From a virus: 37,776 nt of DNA. The translations under genes and the position numbers were made by a program. How positions within the stretch are numbered: position 1 is the stretch's first letter; each line of letters begins with the position of its first letter. The stretch lies in IMG/VR virus record IMGVR_UViG_3300039307_000112, positions 1-37,776 of that record; one strand, written 5' to 3'. Of the stretch, positions 7,744-14,946 are shown piece by piece. A model generated the notes under the pieces. That model had not been told where the DNA came from and ran no database searches. It saw only the letters and a program-made list of their open reading frames with translations.

Positions 7744-7920
7744 TCAGTTCTCGTATGCTGCTGGCGGCTTGCCGTCCGGTGGCCACAGGTGTTCGTTCAG
7801 TCCGCGCATCAGGTCGTTGAACTCGCGCTCCAGCCGTGGGTTGTAGGCCTCGCCGCGATAGCTGGCCTTCATCATCCGCAGTGCGACTCGGCAGAACCAC
7901 ATCATGAGGCGTACGGGCAT
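7744..7920 (-). CDS. Small protein (58 aa), possibly membrane-associated
   Basis: The start at 7920 forms TGATG with the preceding stop and has GGAAAGG about 6 nt upstream; ATG 7926 is closer but lies directly on the SD. The product MPVRLMMWFCRVALRMMKAS has a Met-rich hydrophobic/basic N-terminus that could be an amphipathic or membrane-surface helix. A hydrophilic tail follows (EREFNDLMRGLNEHLWPPDG). Function is unknown. Confidence 0.65.
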   Translation of the reverse strand: MPVRLMMWFCRVALRMMKASYRGEAYNPRLEREFNDLMRGLNEHLWPPDGKPPAAYEN

Positions 7921-8081
7921 CAGCATCCTTTCCTGAACCAGATGAGCCATATGATCAAGACCCACTGCAAAACGATCAGAATACGAAATCTGGTGAGCTT
8001 GTGGCGGGCCTCTACTGCCTCCTGTCGGCTTTGGCTCAACCTGTAAGCGGCTTCGGCTGTCACGTCGTGGCTGGTACGCAT
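7920..8081 (-). CDS. Small single-TM protein (53 aa)
   Basis: The start at 8081 overlaps the stop of the upstream zinc protein as ATGA. A charged helical N-terminus (MRTSHDVTAEAAYRLSQSRQ) leads to a C-terminal transmembrane helix (ILIVLQWVLIIWLIWF) ending in RKGC. It is too short for a classical holin but could be a membrane anchor or regulatory peptide. It was chosen over longer in-frame starts because of the overlap. Confidence 0.7.
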   Translation of the reverse strand: MRTSHDVTAEAAYRLSQSRQEAVEARHKLTRFRILIVLQWVLIIWLIWFRKGC

Positions 8082-8413
8082 CAGGCGGCCTTCTCCCATG
8101 TGGTGCGGCCTGGCTCGCGGCGGGCTTCCTTGCGTGTGCGCTGGCACACGGGGCATGTAAGCCGGTGGAGTTTCACTTGGTAGTTCAGTTTCGCTACAGC
8201 CTCGGCTTGCAGAATCAGCTCGTATTCAACGGGACACCTTGGCTCCGCGGGTGTTTCGATATCGTCTCCGCACGGGCACTCCGCACCGTCCAGTGGGCGA
8301 CCACAGCGTTCGCAGGGCTCTGCGATGGCAAAGAAGGGCTTCGGCTCGGCTTGCCGGCTCAGCCGGAAATTCCGCTCAAGGTCAGCGGCGGATTCTTCGG
8401 TGAAGCGGTCCAT
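8081..8413 (-). CDS. Zinc-ribbon protein (110 aa)
   Basis: Two Cys clusters are visible: CERCGRPLDGAECPCGDD (residues about 34-51) and CPVCQRTRKEARRE near the C-terminus, which suggests two zinc knuckles. The rest is charged (MDRFTEESAADLERNFRLSR). Overlapping starts and stops tie it to its neighbours. A nucleic-acid-binding or RNA-polymerase/nuclease-interacting role is possible; no family is recognised. Confidence 0.75.
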   Translation of the reverse strand: MDRFTEESAADLERNFRLSRQAEPKPFFAIAEPCERCGRPLDGAECPCGDDIETPAEPRCPVEYELILQAEAVAKLNYQVKLHRLTCPVCQRTRKEARREPGRTTWEKAA

Positions 8414-8634
8414 CAGAATGCCTGCCTTTCCAGTTGAGATTCTACGGCCCGAAACTTCTGCCGGCTATCGCTGTCGGCTGGTCTGCGCTGGAGAACGGCG
8501 CCGTACATCCGGTAGGCGCCGATCAACTGCTCCACGTGGTGGATGCGCCCGCCGCCGGCTGAGGCCCGGGCACGTTGGATCAGGCAGTCGTTTGGCCTGA
8601 TGCTCGGTCCTGCGTCTGCTCCCCATAGCAGCAT
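8413..8634 (-). CDS. Small helical protein (73 aa)
   Basis: The ATG at 8634 lies immediately after the preceding TGA (TGAATG). The N-terminus MLLWGADAGPSIRPNDCLIQ is followed by basic helices (RIHHVEQLIGAYRMYGAVLQ, then RQKFRAVESQLERQAF). Its stop overlaps the next start. Function is unknown. Confidence 0.7.
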   Translation of the reverse strand: MLLWGADAGPSIRPNDCLIQRARASAGGGRIHHVEQLIGAYRMYGAVLQRRPADSDSRQKFRAVESQLERQAF

Positions 8635-8895
8635 TCACGCCACCTTGCCTTTCACGGCCCGTTCCAACAACTCTATGGCCCGTGGCGAATAGGTTGTGGA
8701 CGTGTTGCCAACTGTGTAAACGGGAGGATGGCCTGGGCGGGTAACGGTAGCAGCTTGCCGCCAGGCAACTTCAAATTCGACGGGGCCAATGAACTGAAAA
8801 TAGGTGCGCGCTTTTTTACTCTTTGGATCAAGGCTCCAGCCCAGTTCGAGCGCGACCTTTACTGGGGGCAAACCGAATAGATATTGGTACGTCAT
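8635..8895 (-). CDS. Small hypothetical protein (86 aa)
   Basis: The start at 8895 follows the HNH gene stop at 8897 closely. The sequence MTYQYLFGLPPVKVALELGW is followed by beta-like stretches (ARTYFQFIGPVEFEVAWRQA) and a short C-terminal helix (SPRAIELLERAVKGKVA). It ends in the same 'KGKVA/KRKVA'-like tail as the upstream HNH protein, which may be chance. Function is unknown. Confidence 0.72.
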   Translation of the reverse strand: MTYQYLFGLPPVKVALELGWSLDPKSKKARTYFQFIGPVEFEVAWRQAATVTRPGHPPVYTVGNTSTTYSPRAIELLERAVKGKVA

Positions 8896-8896
8896 T

Positions 8897-9223
8897 CTAC
8901 GCCACCTTCCGTTTCAGAATTTCGCCGTAGTCCCGATTCAGCCGTTCAATCAGAGCTGAAATATCGAGATTGTGCTGCTCTGTAAACTCCTGGGGCTCGG
9001 CGTCGTAAGCATCGTGGCATCGCCGACAGAGTGGGATGCACGTCAAATCTGACGCCTTCTGGGACATCCCGTGCGGCCCGGTATGTGCTGGGTCAACACC
9101 CCAGGATCGCCCACAGCCGGCGCATGGCAGGCGCTTGACCCATCGGCGGTAGTCGGGATCGCGTACCGGCTTCGAAGGCCAGTAGCGGATCTCAGAGCGG
9201 ATGCCGTAAGGGGTTTCAATCAC
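8897..9223 (-). CDS. HNH-type nuclease-like protein (108 aa)
   Basis: This is the first gene of the leftward operon and begins with GTG at 9223. The core CAGCGRSWGVDPAHTGPHGM, then CIPLCRRCHDAYDAEP, gives two CxxC zinc pairs around a conserved His pair, as in small phage HNH/DUF968-like proteins. That family often carries a DPHH-type motif; here it reads DPAH. The likely role is DNA nicking, recombination or defence. A TTGACA / AATAAA promoter places the transcript start at or within 3 nt of the GTG, so the mRNA may be leaderless. Confidence 0.82.
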   Translation of the reverse strand: MIETPYGIRSEIRYWPSKPVRDPDYRRWVKRLPCAGCGRSWGVDPAHTGPHGMSQKASDLTCIPLCRRCHDAYDAEPQEFTEQHNLDISALIERLNRDYGEILKRKVA

Positions 9224-9232
9224 AATTCTGAG

Positions 9233-9260
9233 TTTATTCGTAGTTCTATGTATCTGTCAA
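9233..9260 (-). promoter_or_regulatory. Sigma70-like promoter of the leftward operon
   Basis: Read on the minus strand: TTGACA at 9260-9255, a 16-nt spacer, AATAAA at 9238-9233, and a start codon (GTG) at 9223. A transcript start 6-8 nt after the -10 would fall 2-4 nt before the GTG, leaving no room for an SD site. Confidence 0.65.
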
Positions 9261-9318
9261 GTGAAATTTGCGATTCTCAGTTCTTCGTAGTACCATACCT
9301 TTTGTGGACTCTCATGAA

Positions 9319-9453
9319 ATGGGCCGGCTCGGGGGCCTTGCACGCGCTCGAAACATGACGGCGAAGGAACGGAGTAGGGCTGCGCGCCGGGCGATTTTGG
9401 CTCGTTGGTCGAAAAAAAGAAAGCGGCGGGCGGGCGGGCCGGTGGGCAAGTAG
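9319..9453 (+). CDS. KGG/histone-like small basic protein (44 aa)
   Basis: The sequence MGRLGGLARARNMTAKERSR, then AARRAILARWSKKRKRRAGG, matches the recurring phage/bacterial small-protein pattern 'GxxGGxARAxxLTxExRxxxARxAxxARW', whose members are basic and probably bind DNA or RNA. GTG at 9304 (adding VDSHE) is an alternative start, 8 nt after a TACCAT box, which would again be leaderless. It lies alone in the divergent control region, so it may be a regulator or DNA-condensing peptide. The 3' end overlaps a strong hairpin. Confidence 0.65.
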   Translation: MGRLGGLARARNMTAKERSRAARRAILARWSKKRKRRAGGPVGK

Positions 9454-9486
9454 AGTACTCCTGGCCGAAGAAACCCGCCCGCCTTT
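9429..9486 (+). terminator. Probable terminator after the small basic gene
   Basis: GGCGGGCGGG at 9429-9438 pairs perfectly with CCCGCCCGCC at 9474-9483, followed by TTT and further T-rich sequence. The left arm lies inside the coding sequence and the loop is long (35 nt) and can pair internally. It should stop transcription before the replication gene. Confidence 0.55.
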
Positions 9487-9833
9487 GCCCTCTTGTTTTA
9501 TTTCAGTTTTAAGTACCTTATTGATGCGCAGCCCGGTTTGGACGTGTGTGTCTGTGAATCGAGACGTGGATGTCTCGTTATCGCCTTTTGTTCTCCACCT
9601 TTGAAAAAAAAGCTGGAAACTGGCTGTTTTTGGGTGTAGACTCTGAATTGCCTTGATTTCAAGCTCTCCATCCCCGGATTCCTCTTGCAATGCGTTTCAG
9701 GGGGTGATATGATTGTTGCGTCCGGATCGGCTCGCCGCCGATTCAGGTGCCAGGGGCGGCCACTTATCTACCAAGGCAAAGTCGGCCGCCCTGTAAACTT
9801 TCCCCCTTTACAAAATCGTCCAGGAGTTGTTTC
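9487..9833. other. Non-coding control region upstream of the replication gene
   Basis: No convincing gene is present. The stretch is less GC-rich than its surroundings, with an A-tract (about 9603-9611). It holds a CGAGAC/GTCTCG hairpin near 9560-9577 and the TGTAAA-N9-TTTACA palindrome at 9792-9812. Its position between divergent transcription units, next to an initiator-like gene, makes it a candidate replication origin and operator region. No iteron series or DnaA-box array was recognised. Confidence 0.4.
9792..9812. promoter_or_regulatory. Palindromic operator candidate
   Basis: TGTAAA (9792-9797) and TTTACA (9807-9812) form a perfect inverted repeat with a C-rich 9-nt centre. It lies 10 nt upstream of the AGGAG SD site of the replication gene, so a bound protein, perhaps the gene's own winged-helix product, could block its expression. 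Confidence 0.45.
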
Positions 9834-10928
9834 ATGCCAGCATCAGCACGGCGCAAGCCGGCCTGTAATCCAGAGTCTGTGTCTGAATCGTTGCGAGCCA
9901 AGAGCAACTACACGCGGGAGACGGGCTACGCGCCGTTCTACCATGCTTTCCTTGCGGACCTGCCGCGGCTGTGCTCGGGCGCCAGTTGTTGGGCTCTAGT
10001 CATGGTCGCTCTGATGGAAAGCTTGGGTCGGGCACGGGACAAGGGAGAGCCGGCGCCGGAGTGGACACAGGACCTCGACAAGCACTGGCTGGCGGCTGTC
10101 TGCCACTCGGACAAGCGCACGGTAGACCGTGACTTGGCGTACCTCGAAACTTCCGGCATGGCTCAGATCAGGCATACCATTCGGAACATGATCTGTATTC
10201 GCCTTTGTTTCCGGGATTGGCCGAACCTTCCCGATTACCAGGCCCCGGTGAAAGAAAACGCGCCAAGCGAAGAGCCGGAGGACGAGTCCGACACGGCTTT
10301 CAAGTTGCTGAAAACACCGTGCCACGTCAAAGCTGGAGCGTACTCTGAACCGATCAATATCGAGCGCCCGGTGAACTCGTTCCGCCTCCGAGTTGCGGGG
10401 GACAGTGACATAGCGTTCACCGCTGAAATCCGGGGCGGACGGTTCGTAGTGACGACTAAGGCTGTCAATGTTTCCAATGACTTACGCTCGTCAGCGAGAC
10501 ATGCATGTCCAGAAAAAGACGCTGGCCAGTCCAACGCAAAAGGCGAAGTAAAAGCGAAAGGAGAAGAGATAGCGAAAGGCGAAGCAAAGGCGAAACACCC
10601 TCGGGCGGATGAACTGGAACGCCTTTTCGATCCCATCCTCTTACGGTCCTGCGGGCGGTTGCTATCCGCTGATACCGTAGCCTTCTCTCAAGCTCTCGAT
10701 GCCCTGGGCGATCTGCCGCATGACTTCCTGGTTAAATTTGTGATTCAACGGGCTGAACGGCCCATATCAAGCCCCAAGGTCTGCGCTTCCATCGTGAAAG
10801 ATGCGCTGCTGAATTGGCGGGCTTCCAAGGACCTTCCGCCGGCCATGCCCGTGCAACGCAGCCGGCGCATGACTCCCACGGAGCAAGCGATTGAGCTTGC
10901 GAAGCGGCGCCGCCAGGAGCGGGCATGA
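9834..10928 (+). CDS. Replication-initiator-like winged-helix protein (364 aa)
   Basis: The start at 9834 is chosen because AGGAG lies 7 nt upstream. Residues about 30-135 look like a winged helix: a helix (CWALVMVALMESLGRA), then WLAAVCHSDKRTVDRDLAYL..SGMAQI, resembling the helix-turn-helix of phage replication/DnaD-type proteins. A variable linker follows, with a repetitive Lys/Glu/Ala tract (KGEVKAKGEEIAKGEAKAKH) and then a helical C-terminus ending in basic KRRRQERA. It heads the only short rightward early operon and sits beside the control region. A role in replication initiation is inferred; no polymerase, primase or Rep nuclease motif is seen. Confidence 0.65.
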   Translation: MPASARRKPACNPESVSESLRAKSNYTRETGYAPFYHAFLADLPRLCSGASCWALVMVALMESLGRARDKGEPAPEWTQDLDKHWLAAVCHSDKRTVDRDLAYLETSGMAQIRHTIRNMICIRLCFRDWPNLPDYQAPVKENAPSEEPEDESDTAFKLLKTPCHVKAGAYSEPINIERPVNSFRLRVAGDSDIAFTAEIRGGRFVVTTKAVNVSNDLRSSARHACPEKDAGQSNAKGEVKAKGEEIAKGEAKAKHPRADELERLFDPILLRSCGRLLSADTVAFSQALDALGDLPHDFLVKFVIQRAERPISSPKVCASIVKDALLNWRASKDLPPAMPVQRSRRMTPTEQAIELAKRRRQERA

Positions 10929-11494
10929 CAACCGAGACTGAGGAGCCGGTCGCTGAAACTCTCGTGGCGTGCTTTGAACGCTGCCAGAATTATCCTCGGG
11001 ATTTGGCGGGGGTACAGGCCTTAGCCAGAGGCCTCGAAGAAGTGGCGGATAAGCAGAGCGTACCGATGGCGGCCATTGTTGACCGCTGGCGGCTCAGCAG
11101 TCCGTTATGCCCCACGGATTTTGATCTGATGGGCGCGGCCTGTCTGATTCGTGATGAGTCGGAGCGCGTCACGGAAGAACGGCAGACCGCGAAAGAGAGA
11201 TTCGAGGCCAGTGATCAGCGCGTGGCTGATTTGGTTACGCGCGGCCTGTTGGCTCCAGCATGTGCGCTGTGCGAACCTGGCGCACCGTACTGCGAGTATG
11301 GCGGCCACAGAAAACATTTGCGGCAGGCTCATGCTCAGTCGGACAGTCAGGCCTCTGCGCATCCGGAGCCGAAGCGCATTCTTTCGCCCCCTCCGATCCC
11401 AGATCGTCCCATCTTGAAGCAGATCACAGCAGAGGATGTGCAACTGGCGGTTCAGGAGTTGCACGCGAAACAGCCGGATCGTGGCGGTGCCTGA
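10925..11494 (+). CDS. Hypothetical protein (189 aa) with C2H2-like motif
   Basis: The start overlaps the previous stop (ATGA), so the gene is coupled to the initiator-like gene. The N-terminal half is helical and acidic. Residues about 115-136 hold CALCEPGAPYCEYGGHRKHL, with another His shortly after, a possible zinc finger. A Pro-rich linker (KRILSPPPIPDRPILKQ) and a short terminal helix follow. The position behind a replication protein suggests a helicase-loader or accessory role, but no P-loop is present, so this stays speculative. Confidence 0.75.
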   Translation: MTTETEEPVAETLVACFERCQNYPRDLAGVQALARGLEEVADKQSVPMAAIVDRWRLSSPLCPTDFDLMGAACLIRDESERVTEERQTAKERFEASDQRVADLVTRGLLAPACALCEPGAPYCEYGGHRKHLRQAHAQSDSQASAHPEPKRILSPPPIPDRPILKQITAEDVQLAVQELHAKQPDRGGA

Positions 11495-11698
11495 ATGTCT
11501 TGGCGTTACGAGGATCAAGGCAGTTCTGGCGCGGCGTTTGCAGACCCGCATCAGGCCTTCGAGGATGTCCGCGAAGCGCACGCCTGGGTCACAGCAGAGC
11601 TTGCCACGGCTGAACCTCAATCGACGCGGGCATGGGTGCTCACTGAGGAGCGGAAGCGCCTGGCAGGTCTTTCCTACGAGATCAAGAGGCAATTCTGA
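11495..11698 (+). CDS. Small protein (67 aa)
   Basis: The ATG directly follows the TGA of the upstream gene. The product MSWRYEDQGSSGAAFADPHQ continues as an amphipathic helix pair (DVREAHAWVTAELATAEP, then WVLTEERKRLAGLSYEIKRQ). It is coupled downstream by TGATG to the 54-aa gene. Function is unknown. Confidence 0.75.
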   Translation: MSWRYEDQGSSGAAFADPHQAFEDVREAHAWVTAELATAEPQSTRAWVLTEERKRLAGLSYEIKRQF

Positions 11699-11862
11699 TG
11701 ACCACGCAACAACGAAGAACACACATTTCAGTGGACCCAAGCTCAAAGAAACGGGTGGCGTGTCTTCGCAGGAGCTTTCGTGGAACGTTGAGAGAAATCC
11801 GTCGCGTCGCGCGTCACAAGGGATTTGTGGTTGTGTTCGATGCATTTGATGAAAGGAGGTAG
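11698..11862 (+). CDS. Small very basic protein (54 aa)
   Basis: It begins at the ATG of a TGATG overlap. The sequence is MTTQQRRTHISVDPSSKKRV, then LRRSFRGTLREIRRVARHKG and a hydrophobic stretch FVVVFDAFDERR. It is rich in Arg/Lys and likely binds nucleic acid. AAGGAGG lies at its 3' end (11853-11859), with no well-spaced ATG after it. Confidence 0.65.
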   Translation: MTTQQRRTHISVDPSSKKRVACLRRSFRGTLREIRRVARHKGFVVVFDAFDERR

Positions 11863-11973
11863 CGGATATCGTTCAGTGACCCAGAGCGGGGGCCGGTGAG
11901 TTCCCAACAGGGGAACGCAACGACGCGTCATGATGCTTACCGGCCCCTCCACAGTTTCCGCTACCGTCTTCCA

Positions 11974-12333
11974 ATGATCTGCATGGCTGGGGCTAAGCTC
12001 CTCGAAAAGATGACGTTCAGATTCTCCGCACAGCTCAAGGTTGAGTACTTGGCCGCGATCTTACGGAACTACCGCGTAGAGGCTAAAGTCAATGGTGTGG
12101 TGGTCGCTCAGTCTCCGTTAGGCGTATTGCCGGGGGCCTTGCTTTCGGCTACCAGTGGGGCGGACTTGCTGTTTGAGATCAATCGGCCGGTGAAACGAGG
12201 CGATAGGGTGACAGCAGATCTCGTCACAGCAGGATTCGAAGACTTTGCTGACGAACAGCTTTTAGCGGCAGCGTCTGACGGGATAACGATCTCCGCTTCA
12301 GTCTCCGTGCTGTGTGAGCTTCAACCTGCCTGA
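11974..12333 (+). CDS. Beta-rich hypothetical protein (119 aa)
   Basis: The frame is open from GTG 11896. ATG 11974 overlaps the stop of a 15-codon open frame (MMLTGPSTVSATVFQ), and ATG 12010 (MTFRFSAQLKVEYLAAILRN) is also possible. The body alternates strands (YRVEAKVNGVVVAQSPLGVL, GADLLFEINRPVKRGDRVTA) and ends ITISASVSVLCELQPA. It may be a small structural or decoration-like domain. It converges on, and overlaps by 13 nt, the minus-strand gene ending at 12321. Confidence 0.6.
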   Translation: MICMAGAKLLEKMTFRFSAQLKVEYLAAILRNYRVEAKVNGVVVAQSPLGVLPGALLSATSGADLLFEINRPVKRGDRVTADLVTAGFEDFADEQLLAAASDGITISASVSVLCELQPA

Positions 12334-12827
12334 AATTCCTTTACATGTCCGCTGCTCACGAGTGCCAGCACGTTGCGGCCGAAGGGCGTTAGCACCCGGC
12401 CGTTGATGCACGTCTCGCAGACTACCACTCCCACGCGGGCGCCCTTGTTGATCTGCCCGGTTCCTTTGCACTTGGGGCATTCGTCTTCAAGCCGGCAGTA
12501 TTTTCTGACGGCGGGTTCAATCAGTTTCTTCAGCGCGGCGAATGATCCGCCATGGTTATGGAAGTCAAACCTGCACTTCGATGAGCAGTAGCGCGAGTCT
12601 GGGCGGCTCGGCTTGTAGAGTTTGCCGCAATTATCGCAGTGGCGTTTGGGGAGGTTGAGCCATTCTTCCTTGCGGCCCTGGTGTGTTCCTCTCTGGTGGC
12701 GTTCGTATTTTGTGCGACAGCGAGCGCTGCAAAAGTCTTGGTCTTCACGGCTGATGCGAACAGGTATCGAACAGAATCGGCAGAGGTGGGGGCCCGTTCG
12801 TTTGAGGGGTTCGGGGGCGGCTGCCAT
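12321..12827 (-). CDS. Multi-zinc-finger protein (168 aa)
   Basis: The start at 12827 is supported by GGAGG 8 nt upstream; a longer frame from 12884 lacks this. There are three Cys clusters: CRFCSIPV..DFCSARC, CDNCGKLY..RYCSSKC, and CPKCKGTG..CETCINGR (DnaJ-like CxxCxGxG). The first two are FCS/treble-clef-like fingers (FCSARCRTKYERH, YCSSKCRFDFHNH). The final 25 residues (LTPFGRNVLALVSSGHVKEF) form a helix. A nucleic-acid-binding role is likely. It is the last gene of the second leftward operon. Confidence 0.8.
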   Translation of the reverse strand: MAAAPEPLKRTGPHLCRFCSIPVRISREDQDFCSARCRTKYERHQRGTHQGRKEEWLNLPKRHCDNCGKLYKPSRPDSRYCSSKCRFDFHNHGGSFAALKKLIEPAVRKYCRLEDECPKCKGTGQINKGARVGVVVCETCINGRVLTPFGRNVLALVSSGHVKEFQAG

Positions 12828-12911
12828 AGTAGAGTCCTCCAAAAGTGAAATAGAGGCGTGTACGGGCTTCATGCTTCGATACACGCGTACTCTAATTGTG
12901 CTCCTGAAGGG

Positions 12912-13547
12912 CTATTTTGGCAACATCTGGACGCTGCTGGTGGGGCCGATGGTGGTCAGTATCAGATTTTCCGCGTTCCACGCGACTTCGCGGTATCCGT
13001 GGGGCGCGGCTGCCTCGATACAGTTTTGGAGCCATCCGTCATGCTCTACGCAGATCACCCGTGGTTTCTGATGCGACGCCAAGAGGATCTGGAATAACTG
13101 AGGGCTGGTGCCTTCGGTGTCTATGCTCACGAAATCGAACGGCGGGAATCGGAAGGTGGCGAGCATCTCGGCGAACGGGAATACCGGGATAACGAAAGCC
13201 TGCCATTCTCCGACCAGGCCGGTCCAGCGTTCGCGGTTCAATCGTTCGGTTGTGCCGTAGCCGGGCGCTGTTTTCCAGGAGTCCCAGAACGGCGCAAGGT
13301 GCGAATGCGCGCCGATGGCTGCGTTCACGAGTTGTAGCTTGGGGTTCTTACCGTGCCTTTCGTAGAGCGCCTGAAAAGCTCCTGGACTCGGTTCGACCAG
13401 GACTCCTGCCCATGCGCGCTCTACGAGCGCCAGCGTGTTGCTGTTCAGTTTGCCGTCGCAGGCTCCGATGTCTAGGAACGTTCCGACTTCATCTTTGAAG
13501 AGATCGAGAATGATTTGCTCTTCGTTGTTTTGGCTGTACACAGCCAT
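12912..13547 (-). CDS. FkbM-family SAM methyltransferase (211 aa)
   Basis: The Rossmann signature FLDIGACDGKLNS (residues 24-36), VEPSP (51-55) and DFVSIDTEG (138-146) are the expected FkbM-type motifs for O-methylation, usually of sugars. It starts YSQNNEEQIILDLF, as the family does. ATG 13547 lies directly against AAGGAGG, whereas GTG 13541 has normal 6-nt spacing and may be the true start. Together with the two glycosyltransferases (24012 and 33769) it suggests methylated glycans on the virion or host surface. Confidence 0.88.
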   Translation of the reverse strand: MAVYSQNNEEQIILDLFKDEVGTFLDIGACDGKLNSNTLALVERAWAGVLVEPSPGAFQALYERHGKNPKLQLVNAAIGAHSHLAPFWDSWKTAPGYGTTERLNRERWTGLVGEWQAFVIPVFPFAEMLATFRFPPFDFVSIDTEGTSPQLFQILLASHQKPRVICVEHDGWLQNCIEAAAPHGYREVAWNAENLILTTIGPTSSVQMLPK

Positions 13548-13553
13548 CCTCCT

Positions 13554-13748
13554 TCAGCCTGTTGGCTTTGGCGTCTCAACCGCTCGCCACTTTCGGCTAA
13601 CGTCTCGGTTGGTCCGTGGGATCACGCGGTCTGTCGGACTGAAGCGAGAATCTGAAACGAAGCCGCGGGCGCATTCGGTACCCCACGTGGATGGGTCCTG
13701 CGGATTATGTTTCTGAGGCTTCGGCACAGGCCACGGAACAAATTTCAT
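13554..13748 (-). CDS. Small Pro/Trp/Arg-rich protein (64 aa)
   Basis: The ATG at 13748 overlaps the upstream stop (ATGA). The sequence MKFVPWPVPKPQKHNPQDPS, then SDSRFSPTDRVIPRTNRDVS, is disordered in character and basic. It sits just upstream of the FkbM gene, whose SD site covers its stop. Function is unknown. Confidence 0.65.
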   Translation of the reverse strand: MKFVPWPVPKPQKHNPQDPSTWGTECARGFVSDSRFSPTDRVIPRTNRDVSRKWRAVETPKPTG

Positions 13749-14227
13749 GGCAGTACCAGCATTGGGCCAGCGGACGGCTTGCCGTTCGACGCGCTGGCGG
13801 GGTCTGGTGGTGCGAAGGCTCCGCGCTCCTCAATCACATCCCGCATCTGCTTTAGCAGCGTCGTGACGCGCAATGCGGTGTATTCGTTGAGGCCCAGAGC
13901 CGCAACCTGCTCCTCGATCTTGTTGTCCGGGCACACGACGGCGCGGGTCATTTCGTGGATCACATGGCGGTTCCATTCCCGCATCTGCAAGGCTACAGGG
14001 TCGTCGCTGTGGAAGTTCATGAGGCGTAGCAGGCCTCCCAGCATCGCGGCGCTCAGGTCGGCTTTCTGCGCTTCTTGGGGGTGGCGCTTTTGCAGGTGTC
14101 CGATCAGCGCCTGGAAGACGTTGCCGATCTTGACGCGCCCGGATTCCGTTGGGAGCAGATCTCCGAAACCGGGCGTAGTGAACTTCTGCGGGCAGTGCGC
14201 GCAGGTGGTGATAAAGGTTAGGCTCAT
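13745..14227 (-). CDS. Helical protein (160 aa) with CxxC N-terminus
   Basis: The start at 14227 overlaps the previous stop and has CGGAG 8 nt upstream. The N-terminus MSLTFITTCAHCPQKFTTPG and a later HLQKRH form a plausible C2H2 zinc finger with a long spacer. The rest is helical (DLSAAMLGGLLRLMNFHSDD, EQVAALGLNEYTALRVTTLL) with a Pro/Ala tail. It is possibly DNA-binding; no family is recognised. Confidence 0.75.
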   Translation of the reverse strand: MSLTFITTCAHCPQKFTTPGFGDLLPTESGRVKIGNVFQALIGHLQKRHPQEAQKADLSAAMLGGLLRLMNFHSDDPVALQMREWNRHVIHEMTRAVVCPDNKIEEQVAALGLNEYTALRVTTLLKQMRDVIEERGAFAPPDPASASNGKPSAGPMLVLP

Positions 14228-14559
14228 TGAACTTTCTCCGGTGGTTGGCATTCGGAATTGCAGCGGTGGCAGCCGTCGAAGTGGTCACCATAATGCTTAC
14301 AGTCGGGCGGACATGGTTGGCCGGCGGCGGGTGCTCCGAAAGTATGGCAAGGGCATTTGCCTTTGCAGGCACAATCGGCGTGTTTTGTGGCGCTGTAATT
14401 CACGGCGCCGCGCGTCAAATGCGCGAGACCGATTATCATGTCCAGTTCTGGCGGTTCAGCCGCCCCGATCAGCATTCCGATTAGGAGATCCCGTCCAAAA
14501 GGGGTTAAATTGGCAGCGGGATTTTTGCGGAGGTGGCGGCGCCGTTTGAGTTTGCTCAT
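14224..14559 (-). CDS. Cys-rich protein (111 aa)
   Basis: ATG 14559 has AGGAGA 9 nt upstream. The basic N-terminus (MSKLKRRRHLRKN) is followed by a hydrophobic helix pair (FGRDLLIGMLIGAAEPPELD) and a dense Cys cluster (CACKGKCPCHTFG, CPPDCKHYG, CHRCNSEC), so it can coordinate several metal ions. The string 'NLTPFGRD' resembles 'VLTPFGRN' in the zinc protein at 12321-12827, suggesting a shared short motif. Confidence 0.75.
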   Translation of the reverse strand: MSKLKRRRHLRKNPAANLTPFGRDLLIGMLIGAAEPPELDMIIGLAHLTRGAVNYSATKHADCACKGKCPCHTFGAPAAGQPCPPDCKHYGDHFDGCHRCNSECQPPEKVQ

Positions 14560-14574
14560 TGTGCGGGTTCTCCT

Positions 14575-14946
14575 TTACTGTGTGCAGACGTAAACATGGT
14601 AGTGCTCGCCATCAAAACCTGCGTCCCGCCATCCGATGCGCTCGTTCTGGCCAAACTCGGTAAGCTCCGAAATCACTCCTTTTCGGATCAGTTCCCATAC
14701 AACGGTGAGGTTGGCGGTCTCTTCTCTGGGCGTGGGATCGAAGCGCGCGTCGTTGACGAGGCTGCATTGCTGCGGAGATTGGCGGGCGATGAGCAAGCGC
14801 ATTCCGTTGCCCATCTTGTGCAGCACAGCGGCGGCATCCTCGCTGATTCCCGCCATCCGAAGATATGAGGATGATTTTGCGTTCTGGTGGTGATGGGATT
14901 CTGCCAGGTTGGCGTTTGCGTGAGAATCTACGGAGCAGGGCAGCAA
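14575..14946 (-). CDS. Hypothetical protein (93-123 aa, start uncertain)
   Basis: The well-formed part is MAGISEDAAAVLHKMGNGMR, then NLTVVWELIRKGVISELTEF and EHYHVYVCTQ, from ATG 14856. The frame is open upstream to a TTG at 14946 just after the previous stop. The only good SD (AGGAG) serves ATG 14950, which lies in another frame with shadow-like, Arg-rich sequence. Either the start is at 14856 or 14946, or a frameshift joins the two frames. Function is unknown. Confidence 0.6.
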   Translation of the reverse strand: MLPCSVDSHANANLAESHHHQNAKSSSYLRMAGISEDAAAVLHKMGNGMRLLIARQSPQQCSLVNDARFDPTPREETANLTVVWELIRKGVISELTEFGQNERIGWRDAGFDGEHYHVYVCTQ

